From an uncultured Bacteroidota bacterium (GTDB taxonomy: Bacteria > Bacteroidota > Bacteroidia > Chitinophagales > Chitinophagaceae): 56,595 nt of DNA. The translations under genes were made by a program, and so were the position numbers. Below, in pieces: positions 26,337-38,400 of the stretch; positions within the stretch are counted from its first letter, which is position 1; the number at the start of each line of letters is the position of its first letter. Under the pieces are notes generated by a model. It was not told where the DNA came from. It made no database searches and was given only the letters and a program-made list of their open reading frames with translations. The DNA lies in contig CAIUZK010000183.1 of NCBI GenBank assembly GCA_903903635.1, forward strand, positions 1 through 56,595. The letters are read 5' to 3'.

Positions 26337-27524
26337 TCAATTTTCCAAAGTAAACCGTATCTCATATAGCTCTACTTCATTTAATTGGAACCATTCTCCC
26401 CTTACCCGTTTATCGGCATATGCAGTATGTAATGCCTTTTCAAAACTGGCTGCAATTTTTGTAGTGATAAATTTTTTGCTTGCAATTAATTCAATTGTAG
26501 GTTTCTGGCTTAATAATGTTTGCTCCCTGTATTCTGGATTATTTGAAATGCCGATTTTGTGAAAATTGTTTGTATAATCTATCATTAAATAAACATAACA
26601 TTCCTCAGCGGCTTGTTTTATGCTCTGCCCCTCACCTGATTTACTTAACAAGGGTTTATAGTTCTCAATTTCACGCCTAACCAATTCTCTATATTCCTTT
26701 GCCAGTTTTTTTACGATAGTGCTTAATTGCCTTTGCGGTTCAGTAGAATAACCTACTTTTCCCGGTTGCCCACCATTAATTTCACGATTGTCTTTTTTAA
26801 TTTTTATTTTCCACTGAATTAATTTATGAGTTTCAAAGGCCAGTAATTCTGCATCTGAAATCACTAATTTATTTTCCAAAACTTTCTCATATCCTTCACT
26901 GGGAAAATACCTATACTTCTCCCCAACTTTATATGAATTAGATACCAGTTTAAATTCGATAATTTCTTTGTTCTCAAGCAAAAATGATATAGTGTCATCT
27001 TTTGAAAGAGTTAATTGTTTAGGGTTTGAATGAAAGACTATGTAATCTTTATTATCTATAAAATTGAAACCAAAATCAAGAAAGTAAATTCCATTTTCAT
27101 ATGAGTATGAACAAATTTTCTCAGAAGTATGTCCCCCAATTGTGCGCCATCTAATTGTTTTATTTCCTGAAAATTCATCCTTTTTTATTTCAGGTACATT
27201 GATAAATTTTCGTGCAATTCTATCATTATCATTTTTGCGGATCGCGTATAAAAGCTTTCCTTCAGATTCACTACTTAAACGTATCCTATTGCGAAAAATA
27301 ATATGTCCCTCCTTTGTGATGTCTATATAACCAGCTATTTCAGCAAAGTGTTCTATTAAATCCAATCTAAATATTATTTCACCTACATTAACATACTCAC
27401 CATCTTCTTTAAGAAAATCGCAAGGGACAGTATTGTTATTTAAAATGTTGGTGAAATCCGCCCAGGTAAAAAAATATTCAAAATCCGATACAACCTCAAT
27501 ATTATTCTTGTTTTCTATTTCCAT
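26337..27524 (-). CDS. Protein with C-terminal T5orf172/MUG113 (GIY-YIG-type) domain
   Basis: A 395-aa cytoplasmic protein from the ATG at 27524 (MEIENKNN); the open frame continues upstream without family support. The last ~90 residues match the T5orf172/MUG113 group of the GIY-YIG nuclease superfamily: YVYLMIDYTNNFHKIGIS, NNPEYREQTL, FEKALHTAYADKRVRGEWF. The N-terminal ~300 residues are not recognised. Such domains often occur in phage or defence-related proteins and are thought to cut or bind DNA; activity is not proven here. Low GC and neighbouring repeats suggest accessory DNA. Confidence 0.72.
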   Translation of the reverse strand: MEIENKNNIEVVSDFEYFFTWADFTNILNNNTVPCDFLKEDGEYVNVGEIIFRLDLIEHFAEIAGYIDITKEGHIIFRNRIRLSSESEGKLLYAIRKNDNDRIARKFINVPEIKKDEFSGNKTIRWRTIGGHTSEKICSYSYENGIYFLDFGFNFIDNKDYIVFHSNPKQLTLSKDDTISFLLENKEIIEFKLVSNSYKVGEKYRYFPSEGYEKVLENKLVISDAELLAFETHKLIQWKIKIKKDNREINGGQPGKVGYSTEPQRQLSTIVKKLAKEYRELVRREIENYKPLLSKSGEGQSIKQAAEECYVYLMIDYTNNFHKIGISNNPEYREQTLLSQKPTIELIASKKFITTKIAASFEKALHTAYADKRVRGEWFQLNEVELYEIRFTLEN

Positions 27525-27601
27525 AAATTCATAGTTTATGTAGTTGACAAAAAAATAGCGTAACTGAAATTCTCTTGCAGCTACAAGGCTCGCCAAAGCC
27601 T

Positions 27602-27689
27602 ACCGGAAGCAAAAGACACAGTTACGCCGTGAGGCGTACTACATCCATTGCATTGCTTCCGGTTAATTAGAATTGGCGATTCTGTGTCT
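27602..27689. other. Interlocking inverted repeats (possible pseudoknot)
   Basis: ACCGGAAGCA (27602-27611) pairs with TGCTTCCGGT (27654-27663). AGACACAG (27614-27621) pairs with CTGTGTCT (27682-27689), giving an A-B-A'-B' order. A further hairpin ACGCC-GTGA-GGCGT lies at 27624-27637. It is 78 bp upstream of the MUG113-domain gene. The remainder of 27690-28006 is AT-rich with no feature I recognise. Confidence 0.5.
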
Positions 27690-28006
27690 GCAACACTATG
27701 TTATAATACAACAATCTTAAAAAGTCTTTATTTTCTCTATATCATAATTCTATTTTTGTAGGTGCTAAAGTACAATTCTAATTAAGGGTTTCAAAAACTA
27801 TTACTCAATTTTGGTTTCCAAGATCATTAGATTGTATTGATGTGGTTTAAAGTATAAGCATTGTTACTAAAGCTAAATGCATCAATACAAGATAGTGATC
27901 CGGTAAAAATGTTACCAAGCTAAATAGAATTACAGATGCTCCCGTTTGCGCCAGCATATCCGTAGTAATCACCAAAACAAAATCTATAATCATAGAGGTT
28001 TTCTTT

Positions 28007-28014
28007 TAGTTTTG
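28007..28014 (+). promoter_or_regulatory. -7 box of the 138-aa gene
   Basis: TAGTTTTG matches TAnnTTTG, 18 bp before the ATG at 28033. The -33 element is not clear. Confidence 0.45.
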
Positions 28015-28032
28015 TTTAATAAATTAACTGTT

Positions 28033-28449
28033 ATGGATATTTTGAATTACTTAAACACTGATGTTACTAAGAATATACTAACAATGGTTTCTATTGTTTT
28101 TGGTATAGTGCAATATGTACAGAAAAGAGGCATTAAACATTTAATTTCTTTTGAGGCTGCGGCACTACACAAGAATGTCGGAAAAGCACTTGGTGCTATT
28201 CAGGGAGCGCAAAATAACAGTAACGACAAGAATCATTTAATAGGTATGGCAGAAGGGCTTAATCAGGCATTACTTACAGAAAGCGCAAAACTCTTTTGTA
28301 ATCTCAGAGATACTACAATAGATGATATAGACGAATTAATAAAGAATGGCCAGCTACCCGAAAAATACAAGGATTTCTATTATTCTTTTTCAAAAAGAAA
28401 AATTGGAACTATTAGAAAAATCGGCAAGTGGGTTTCAAAGTTGTATTAA
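28033..28449 (+). CDS. Membrane-anchored protein of unknown function (138 aa)
   Basis: The ATG at 28033 follows a -7 box closely; the open frame upstream to 27946 is untranscribed if that promoter is used. Residues ~11-27 (KNILTMVSIVFGIVQYV) form one hydrophobic helix, followed by helical soluble sequence (LISFEAAALHKNVGKALGAIQGAQ; LNQALLTESAKLF) and a Lys/Arg-rich C-terminus. It is not recognised. Position between the MUG113-type gene and tRNA-Cys suggests accessory DNA. Confidence 0.55.
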   Translation: MDILNYLNTDVTKNILTMVSIVFGIVQYVQKRGIKHLISFEAAALHKNVGKALGAIQGAQNNSNDKNHLIGMAEGLNQALLTESAKLFCNLRDTTIDDIDELIKNGQLPEKYKDFYYSFSKRKIGTIRKIGKWVSKLY

Positions 28450-29271
28450 GTACTCATTTCCCGCCCCTGCCTTAGCCTGTGCGCATGCCATGTGCCAGGG
28501 TAATAAACTATTCCATCGGTGGCAGCGTTGGCAAAGAGCAAATGCAATGATTGAACCCCATTATATCACCTGTTGCCCTGTGTGTTTGCTGTGATGTGAT
28601 GGGGTGAAAGAATTGCTTTTACTGTGCGTGGGCGTGTGAATTGCTGCCGTGTATAGCCTTGTGTTTAGCTGGCAGCTATTCACTGCCCAGCCGGACAAAT
28701 AGACTAATAGTTTGAGCGTGGGAGAAGCCTAGCCTGTGCGCTGGCTCCGCCATGACGGAATGAATAGCCATACGTAAGCATCCCTAGACTCTAGAAGCTG
28801 CTTAATAGAGATTGCCTGCAACATGATTACAGCCCAGCCAGATACCTGTAAATGCGGAGTATTGCGTTATGAATGAAGTGGGCGGGGGCGGACAAAAGAT
28901 AAAGGGAGATGGCGTTGACATAGGGGTGCAGCGATAGCATGAAATTAGCGTGGATTTCCCCCTATGGGAACATAGCCATCGGAAGTAGTGCGAGGCGTGC
29001 CGTAGGTTTGTGCAAGTGCCTGCCGAGACACTACACAAATGAACCGCTTAATCAGGGTACTGCTGCTGAAATGACATTTAATAAAGCTAAATCAGGGTAC
29101 TGAAGCCCGTTTGACAGTGTCTTGAATCCGATCATTACCAAAGAACCAAAAGCTAAATCAGGGCTGTTAGCTGGCCACTAAAAATAAAGTAGCTTTGGTA
29201 GAATTAACCAAATCAAAATGACACCCTACCTGTTCAGAGTGTACCCCGACAGTGTACCCCAAACATAAAGA
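28450..29271. other. Gene-free stretch next to tRNA-Cys
   Basis: About 820 bp with no credible gene on either strand and more GC than the preceding genes. Visible signals: three copies of (AAAGC)TAAATCAGGG near 29050, 29086 and 29153, and a direct repeat AGTGTACCCC near 29238 and 29251. It may be the remains of an element integrated beside the tRNA gene. Confidence 0.4.
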
Positions 29272-29302
29272 ATGGGCTGCAAACGATTGGTTTGCAGCCC
29301 AT
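29272..29302 (-). terminator. Terminator of tRNA-Cys
   Basis: A perfect 13-bp stem (ATGGGCTGCAAAC / GTTTGCAGCCCAT) with a 5-nt loop, 16 bp past the tRNA 3' end on the minus strand. Confidence 0.7.
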
Positions 29303-29317
29303 TACAATTTTTAAAAG

Positions 29318-29388
29318 AGGTCGAAAGCGGATTCGAACCGCTGTAGCAGCTTTTGCAGAGCTGAGCCTAGCCACTCGGCCATCCGACC
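29318..29388 (-). tRNA. tRNA-Cys (GCA)
   Basis: The minus strand folds as a cloverleaf. The acceptor stem is GGTCGGA/TTCGACC (one G-U pair); the D arm is GCC-GAGTGGCTA-GGC. The anticodon stem CAGCT/AGCTG has loop CTGCAAA with anticodon GCA, and the T arm is AGCGG-TTCGAAT-CCGCT. The discriminator is U, as expected for cysteine, and CCA is not encoded. Confidence 0.95.
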
Positions 29389-29445
29389 GTGTCTGCAAAT
29401 GTAGTAAAAAATCGTTTCTTTACAACACCAAAATAATTTTAAATA

Positions 29446-30402
<957 letters not shown>

Positions 30403-30616
30403 CGGGAGTGGGAAGGAAAAGTCCCAATAACAATTTCCAATTTCTAATTTGCAATGAAGTCCAAAATCCAATAAACCAAAGACCAAATAGTAAAGTAGAT
30501 AGTAGATAGTAGAAAGATGCGGGTGGAGGCAAAATATAACTATTCAACCTATCAACTTTTCAACTTATCAACAAGTCAACAAGTCAACATACAAACAAAT
30601 CAACTAATTTCGCGCC

Positions 30617-31900
30617 ATGTATCCTGACTTCCAGTATTTGTTGCAATCGCTTTTTGGAACTAATATGCCTGATTGGCTGAGCCTGTTTAAAACTTTTGGT
30701 TTCCTGGTGGCATTGTCGTTCATAGGGGCGGCATGGGCTACCTCGCAGGAGTTGCGCAGGAAGGCTAAGGCGGGATTACTAACCTATGAGATACAGGAGA
30801 TGGTGGTGGGCAGGAAGGTGGAAATAACCGAACTGCTTGTTTCGGCTATCATAGGCTTCCTCCTTGGCTTCAAGGTGGGTGGCGTATTTACCCATTTCAC
30901 CGAGGTATCGCCCGACCCGATGGGTTTCCTGTTATCGGCAAAGGGCAACCTGCTGTTTGGTTTTATTGGCGCTGCAGCCCTGGCAGTAAGTAAATACCTT
31001 GAGGTTAAAAAACAGGAACTGCCTGAACCGGTGACCAAGAAGGTAAAGGTATATCCGCACGACCTCATCACCGAAATCGTGGTTGTGGCTGCAGTGGGGG
31101 GATTGGCCGGCGCCAAGATATTCAACGCATTTGAAACGTGGGACGATTTCATCAAGGATCCTATCCATAATCTTACCTCATCGAGCGGGCTTACTTTCCT
31201 GGGTGGATTGATCATGGCGACTATCTGTTTTTACTATTACACCAAAAAGCATAATATCCCTTTCCGACACATGTGCGATGCCGCAGCGCCGGGCATAATG
31301 CTGGCCTATGGCATAGGCAGGCTGGGTTGCCAGTTGAGCGGCGATGGCGACTGGGGTATATATAACACAGCCTATGTAACGCAGCCGGACGGAATACTGA
31401 GGGCAGCAACACCTGCCGACCAATCGCACATCATGCAGATGATAGGCACAACCGAACATGCCTGCTACAGCGCACCATCGTGGCTGCCGAGGTGGTTGTT
31501 TGGCATGAACTATCCACACAATGTGGGACATGAAGGCGTTAATATACTGGGCTGCACCGGTGAGTACTGCAATGTGTTACCGGTAAGTGTTTTCCCAACA
31601 CCGGTGTATGAAGCTATAACCTGCATACTGCTGTTTTTTGTGCTGTGGGCTGTGCGTAAACGTTTTACCCGCACCCTGCAGATGTTTGGCACCTACCTGA
31701 TACTGGTAGGGCTGGAGCGCTTTTGTGTAGAGCTGATAAGAGTAAACTATAAGTACAACTGGGGTTTTGTTCACCCAACGCAGGCTGAGATTTTATCGGT
31801 AGCCCTTATGATAATCGGCGGCGGCCTGCTGCTCTTTTACAAGGACAAAAACCCATATTCGGCTACTGCTGTTAAGGAACCCGAAGCTGCCAGTGCGTGA
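30617..31900 (+). CDS. lgt: Prolipoprotein diacylglyceryl transferase
   Basis: Inner-membrane enzyme that transfers diacylglycerol from phosphatidylglycerol to the lipobox cysteine of prelipoproteins. The 427-aa protein has about eight hydrophobic segments. It carries the Lgt signature region GIGRLGCQLSGDGDWG (canonical GRxGNFxNxExxG/GRxGC type), then PTPVYEAITCILLF and the C-terminal GLERFCVELIRVN / HPTQAEILS motifs. It is longer than the E. coli enzyme, with an insert of ~70 residues between the signature and PTPVYE, as in other Bacteroidota. The upstream region is low-complexity with no clear promoter. Confidence 0.88.
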   Translation: MYPDFQYLLQSLFGTNMPDWLSLFKTFGFLVALSFIGAAWATSQELRRKAKAGLLTYEIQEMVVGRKVEITELLVSAIIGFLLGFKVGGVFTHFTEVSPDPMGFLLSAKGNLLFGFIGAAALAVSKYLEVKKQELPEPVTKKVKVYPHDLITEIVVVAAVGGLAGAKIFNAFETWDDFIKDPIHNLTSSSGLTFLGGLIMATICFYYYTKKHNIPFRHMCDAAAPGIMLAYGIGRLGCQLSGDGDWGIYNTAYVTQPDGILRAATPADQSHIMQMIGTTEHACYSAPSWLPRWLFGMNYPHNVGHEGVNILGCTGEYCNVLPVSVFPTPVYEAITCILLFFVLWAVRKRFTRTLQMFGTYLILVGLERFCVELIRVNYKYNWGFVHPTQAEILSVALMIIGGGLLLFYKDKNPYSATAVKEPEAASA

Positions 31901-32134
31901 GTGGGTTAGGGTGAATTTTAATTGAACCCAGGGCTATGCATCTTTAAGTTCTCCGGACTATGTCTGGTTTTATTAAAGCTGTATTGATAATGACCCGATA
32001 TCAAAAATGCTATTTGACTATAATTGAGAACCCAGCTAGTCATGGTTCGGCGAGGCTGCCATGACATGTGTTCAAAATATATGACAATCAGTAGTTTGCA
32101 AAATGACAAAACTTTTCTATTTGCACGAATTGTT

Positions 32135-32199
32135 GCACCCCTCTGGGGTGCGTGCGGTGGTGGTATTGAGGATACTATAAACATTTTACCCCTCTGGGG
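32135..32199. repeat. CCCCTCTGGGG REP-like palindrome pair
   Basis: GCACCCC-TCT-GGGGTGC at 32135-32151 and CCCC-TCT-GGGG at 32189-32199, about 50 bp apart, in the ~500-bp gap between lgt and the adhesin. The rest of the gap contains only the hairpin at 32353. Confidence 0.55.
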
Positions 32200-32352
32200 C
32201 AATGACTGCATAAATAGTAATCTTATGTCATTTTCAAAAAGCTTGTGCGTAGCAAATTGTTTACACACCAAGACTTTCCATTTTGCTTTTTAACTAAATT
32301 GATGGCGGTTAATTATAAAGCGAAGGATGATTCCAACACAACCATATACAAC

Positions 32353-32379
32353 AACAGCATATGGGATCCATATGCTGTT
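32353..32379 (-). terminator. Hairpin downstream of the giant adhesin
   Basis: Perfect 11-bp stem AACAGCATATG / CATATGCTGTT with loop GGATC, 39 bp past the adhesin stop codon on the minus strand. Confidence 0.6.
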
Positions 32380-32417
32380 AGATATTCAGAGAATTATTTT
32401 CAATGCCGGCAACAAAA

Positions 32418-35400
32418 TTATCTGATCAATATTACCTCTCCGTTGAACGTTTTGTTTTTGCCGTCGGGCCTGGTTAGTATGATGCTGTAATAATAGGTTC
32501 CGACATCCTGAGGCACACCATGGAAAGTACCATCCCATCCGGCTGTTGGCTCATAATTATTATCGTAAACCAGTTGTCCCCAGCGGTTGAAAACTTTAAA
32601 CTCAACGATTTTGTCATACTTCACATTACCCACCCTGAAGATGTCGTTATAGCCATCATTGTTAGGAGTAAACGCATTGGGCATAAACTCGGTAACATTG
32701 TAATCTATACTGATGCGCACCGAAGCAGTATCCAGGCAACCCCAGGTATTCATGGCTTTTACACTATAGGTCACTGGCTCCTGGGGAGTAGCCAGAGGAC
32801 TGTCGATATTCGGATTATCCAGGGTACCATCATTGGGCGACCACATATAAAATTCTGCACCTACTGCATACAGCCGGATACTGCCACCCAATGGCACGAT
32901 CTGATCGGGAGTAATATTTGATAATACTACAGCAGGATGCACCAATACGTTTTCGGTAACCGTAGTGGGACAATTGAGATGCCTGATAGTTAAGGTATAC
33001 AAACCAGAATCGGGCATAGTAATATTGGGTATCACCGGATTCTGCTGGTTGGAAGTAAAGTTATTTGGCCCGGACCAGTCATAAGTAATATTGCTTATGG
33101 CATCGTTGGAACTCAGGGTAAGTGTTTGCCCTGCGCATATAGGACTGTTGCTATAAACAGTTGGCGCGGGCGGAGCAGCAGGGTCAACCAATGTTACAGG
33201 CCCGGCGGAGTTGGAAATACAGGTAAAAGAACTTACCACGAATCCGACATAGTTGCCCGCTCCTAAACCGGTAATAGTTACTTTACCACTGCCATCGGCT
33301 GTTGCAATAGTGGAGCCGGGAATACCATTGCCCGTATACCCAATATTATAAGTAACACCTGAATCGAGACCTGAAAGCATAATAACACCATCAGTGCCCT
33401 TACATGTACCCGGATTAAGTGATGTAACCTGGCCAATGTGCGGTATAGGATGAACCACGACAATTGTTGCGGCAGGAGCAGAAACACAAGCCAGTTTGGT
33501 TGCGGTAACCGAATAGGTACCAGACATGGCCACAACAGTTGCGGCAATGGTCGGGTTCTGCAATGTTGAAGTATAGCCACCCGGACCAGACCACAAATAA
33601 GTAACACCGGCAGTAGCATCAGAAGCAGTAAGCTTCAGTGTAGTTCCGGCGCATATGGGTGTATTATTTCCTGCAACAGGAGTGGCAGGTACAGGAGGCA
33701 GGGAAAGCACTATGGGGGCCGCTACAACATTTGATGTACAGCCCAGAGAAGTCGTAACACTGAAGTTTGAATAACTACCGGCTGCCAGTCCGGCAATGAT
33801 TATTTTACCTGCGCCATTAGCAGTGAGCAAAACAGAAACCGGTACTGCACCATTGTTGTAGTGTACCGTATAACTTTCACCGGCATGCAAACCATTCAGG
33901 GTAATGGTACCATCTGCGTTGATACAGGTAGTAGGATTGGTAGAAGATGTGCCGCTGATAGCAGGTGTAGGGTTAACGGTAACCGGCGCCACAACGAAAC
34001 AGCCTGAACCAGTAATGTAGGTAATAACTGCGTTGCCTGCCGTTACTCCGGTCAGCAATCCTGTAAGACTGCCAACTGTGGCAATAGCCGAATTGCTGCT
34101 GTTCCATGTACCCGAAGCCAGTGTATTTGTGAGTGTTGTATTCGCCCCTTCGCATACCACAGTTGTACCACCGATAGCCGATGGCATAGCATTTACAGTT
34201 ACCTGCCGGGTCATAAAGCAGCCAGCCGGTGTGCTGTACTTAATAAAGGTTGTTCCGGCAGATACCCCGGTAACTACGCCACTTGTATTCACAGTTGCAA
34301 TAGCAGGATTAATACTGCTCCATGTACCAGATATGGTGGCATCGTTGAGTGTAACTGATGCACCTGCACACATAGAAGCAACACCGGTTATAGCCAGCGG
34401 CAGCGGATTAACCGTTACTACAGCCGAGACTGCACAACCAGCACCTGAAGAATAACTAACAGTTACGGTATTGGGCGATACGCCGGCCAACACGCCAGTA
34501 ATAGAACCTACAGTGGCCACAGCCGTATTGCTGCTGCTCCATGTGCCACCTGTCAAAGTATTGCTTAAGGTAGTGGTACTGCCCATACATACTGCCAGCG
34601 CACCTATAATTGCCGATGGCATTGGGTTAATAGTCTCTATAAAATTAGCCATACAACCTAATCCGGAAGTAAAGCGGATTGTTGCTGTTCCGGTTAAAAT
34701 TCCGGTAACCATTCCCGATACAGGATTAACTGTAGCAGTAAGCGGTGCAAGGCTCGACCATGTACCTCCACCAGGTGTTGTATTGCTGAGCATAGTTGAA
34801 CTGCCTGCACATATAGACGGGTTTCCGGTGGTAGCCGCAAGCGGATTAACTGTAACTGCTTTGACAGAAGTACAACCCAGCAAGGTGGTATAACTAATTG
34901 TTACGCTGCCCGGCTGTGCACCCACCACAATTCCTGTAGTTGCACCAACAGGCGCAATCGTTCCATCGCTTGTAGACCAGGAGCCACCGGGTATCGCATT
35001 TGCAAGCGTGATGTTACTGCCCTGGCATACCGCAGCGCTTCCTGTAACCGGCATTACCGGATTTACTGTAACGAATGTTGTTGCCACACAGCCTGTTGTA
35101 GTAACATAGCTGATGGTGGTAGTACCTGCGGCAATGCCCGTAACCACTCCAGAGGTGTTTACAGTAGCCACAGCAGGAGCTAAACTGCTCCATGTGCCAC
35201 CGGTAACCGGATAACTCAAAGTTGAGGTACTGCCCAGACATACATTTGGAATGCCGGTTATGGGTTGCAGCGGATCAACGGTAAGTGTAGCTGTGGTGAA
35301 ACAGCCGCCTGGAAGTGTATAGGTAATAGTAACCGTTCCGGGAGAGAGTCCTGATGCTATGCCGGAAGAAGCCCCGATGACCGCCACCGCGGTATTACTG

Positions 35401-38400
35401 CTCGACCATGTACCACCGGCAACTCCATCGCTCAATGTAGTGGAGGTACACACCAGCATACTACCGGTAATGGCAGAAGGCGTTGGATTAACTGTAATAT
35501 TCAAACCGGTGATACAGCCGGTAGCTGAGGTATAAATAATTGTTGTTGTTCCAGATGCAGTACCGGTAACAATACCCGTACCCGTACCCACTACAGCAAC
35601 CGCTGGATTAGCGCTGCTCCAGGTTCCGCCCGGTACTGAATTAGCAAGCGTAGTACTGCTTCCTGCGCAAACAGTTGCGCTGCCGCTTACCGGAGCTACA
35701 GGATTTACTGTAACTATAGCCATGGCATTACAGCCACCTGCAGTAACATAACTAATATCCGTATTGCCGGGTATAAGACCCATCAGCAAACCGGAGGCAG
35801 GATCAATAGTCGCTACCGAAGTATTACTGCTGGACCATGTGCCACCAGAAACTGAATTCATCAAAATGGTTGAAACACCCTGGCAGAGATAGGTTACACC
35901 CATTACCGGCGCTGGCACACCCACTGTCATTGCAGTCCATGTGGTGCAGCCAGCCAATGAGGTATAAGTAATATTGGCAGTACCCATTGATATGCCCGTT
36001 ACCAGGCCGCTACCTGCATCTACAGTGGCAATGCCCGGCGATGAAGTACTCCATGATCCGCCAGCGAGATAATTGCTTAAAGTTGAGGTGCCACCGATAC
36101 ATATTGAAGTAAGACCTGTAATAGAAGAAATCGGATTGACAGTAACCGATGTATTCACTGTGCAACCAGATGGATTGGTATACATTATCGCAACGGTTCC
36201 GCCAGATACCCCTGTAACAATTCCTGTTAAAGAGTCGACGGCGGCAATACCGGGATTAGCGCTTGACCATATACCACCCGGCGTAATATTACTGAGTGTT
36301 ACTGTTCCACCTGGACAAACCGTGGTAATACCTGTACTAGGTGTAGCCAGACTTACATTCATGCTTATTGTCGCAGTACAACCTGCCATTGAAGTATAGG
36401 TAATGGTACAAATACCAACACCGGTACCTGATACCATGCCGGCAGGAGAAACTGTAGCTATGGCATTATTGCTGCTGCTCCATGTACCTGGTCCTGCACC
36501 ATCGGTGAGCATGGTTGTGCCGCCTAAACATACCGCCGGTGTTCCGGAAACAGGAGGAATGGGATTAACAGTTACTACCGCAATGGCAGAACAGCCACCA
36601 GCTATTGTATAAGTAATGCCAGCCAATCCGGTTGTCAGGCCAGAGACAAGGCCGGTGGTTGGATTGATTGTTGCTACTGCAGGATTGCCACTGGTCCATG
36701 TACCTCCTGGTATAGCATGGCTTAAGGTGGTTGTGCCACCCTGGCATGCCGACAAACTACCCGTAACAGGACTAAGCAGACTTATTGTAAGCGCTCTTGT
36801 AGTAGCACATCCGGAAGGCAATGTGTAAGTAATCGTATCAACTCCTGCCGAAATGCTGTTGACAACTCCTGTTGTTGCATTGATTACTGCAATACCGGGA
36901 TTACTGCTTGTCCATGAACCTCCGGGGGCCGCATCACTAAGTGTAGTGGTGGCACCCAGGCATATGGATGATATACCTGTGATAGGAGCCAATGCGTTTA
37001 CTGTAAGATTCTTTATAGCAAAACATCCGCCGCCATAGATAGAATAGGTAATTGTAGCATAGCCTCCGGAAACACCTGTGGCGACACCAATTCCGCCTGT
37101 GCCCGACACTGAAGCAATGGCCGATGAACTGGAAGACCATGTACCTGATGAGGTAGTATCGCTCAATGTGGTTGTGCTTCCCTGGCAAATGACTCCAGCA
37201 CCCAAAACCGGTGCAACTGCAGATTTAATACTTACCGGTGCAGTAACCGAGCAGCCGGCAAGCGAGGTATAAGTTATGGTTACATTTCCTTTTACAAGCC
37301 CGGTAACAATACCGGTTGTGCTGCCCACAGTAGCTTTGGCAGGATTACTGCTTACCCATGTTCCCGGTCCACCAATATCGCTCAGGGTAGTTGTTCCGCC
37401 TACACATACTGTTGTAACGCCACTGATAGCGCCAATGGGATTCACATAAATGGTATGGGTTAAGCTCGATGCATTTCCACAGGCATCTGTTACTGTAAGG
37501 GTGTATACTGTAGTTGCAGTGGGGTTGACTGTTACCGTACTTCCGGTAAGGCCTCCCGGCGCCCAGGAATAGGTTATAGGCGCTACTCCATATGCAGTAG
37601 CTGAAAGTGTTGCGCTTTGACCCTGGCAAACAGTATCATGGCTGGCTGAAATAACATGAGGCTCGGCAGTATGGCCAATAACGGTTACAGTGAGCTGACC
37701 AAGTGCAGAGATATAAGCAGGACTGCACGAAATATAAGTAGGTGCAAAGTTCTGGTAAAAATTCATCAGCACATTCAGGTCGTATGGCGTGCATTGTGGG
37801 GGCGGTATACAGGCCGAAATTTCAGGGAAGATCGTTACACCGATTTCATTACAGGTACCTACGCCGGTATCTGTGCACCGCCACCAGTATCCCGGCGCCG
37901 ATGGGCTTCTGCAGGTACCCACCTTGAAATCATTGGCACCATTGTTGATATGCGCACCTCCGCTTGTGGTGTAGCTAAAACTAAATTGAACATCGGTAAC
38001 AGTAAGACCGGCAGGCACAGTGGCAGGATTGGTATAAGGACAGGCTACGGTCCATCCCGGACTATAAGCCGAGCCCAAAGCCACCGGGGTGCTTGTTGCT
38101 AAAGATACCAGCGGATCAATGATAACAGGATATGCACCGGCAGGCCTGTTGAGGAATGAACCGGGCAATGCAATATCAAGTAGATTTCCGGCAACCAGGT
38201 AATCGAGGTACTGCAAGGTTGTCTTAGCCGCGTTTTGCTCATAGGCAGTCGCCGCTGAAATATAATAGGCCAGATCTCCGGCACTGTTCCTCACTTCAAG
38301 ATTGCCTGCATACTGGTGCTTATTCTCACCCGGTACATACAACGACCAACCGGTATTCATGCCAATATGATCTCTGACCAACAGCTTACCGGCAGCCCAA

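Noticed and set aside
28802-29038. 78-codon minus-strand ORF in the gene-free stretch
   Set aside because: No recognisable motif, no promoter, Cys/His/Ser-rich composition typical of a random frame.
33973-38284. Many long ORFs on both strands within the adhesin
   Set aside because: They are shadows created by the repetitive, GC-balanced repeat codons; only the 2,227-aa frame has signal peptide, domains and sorting signal.
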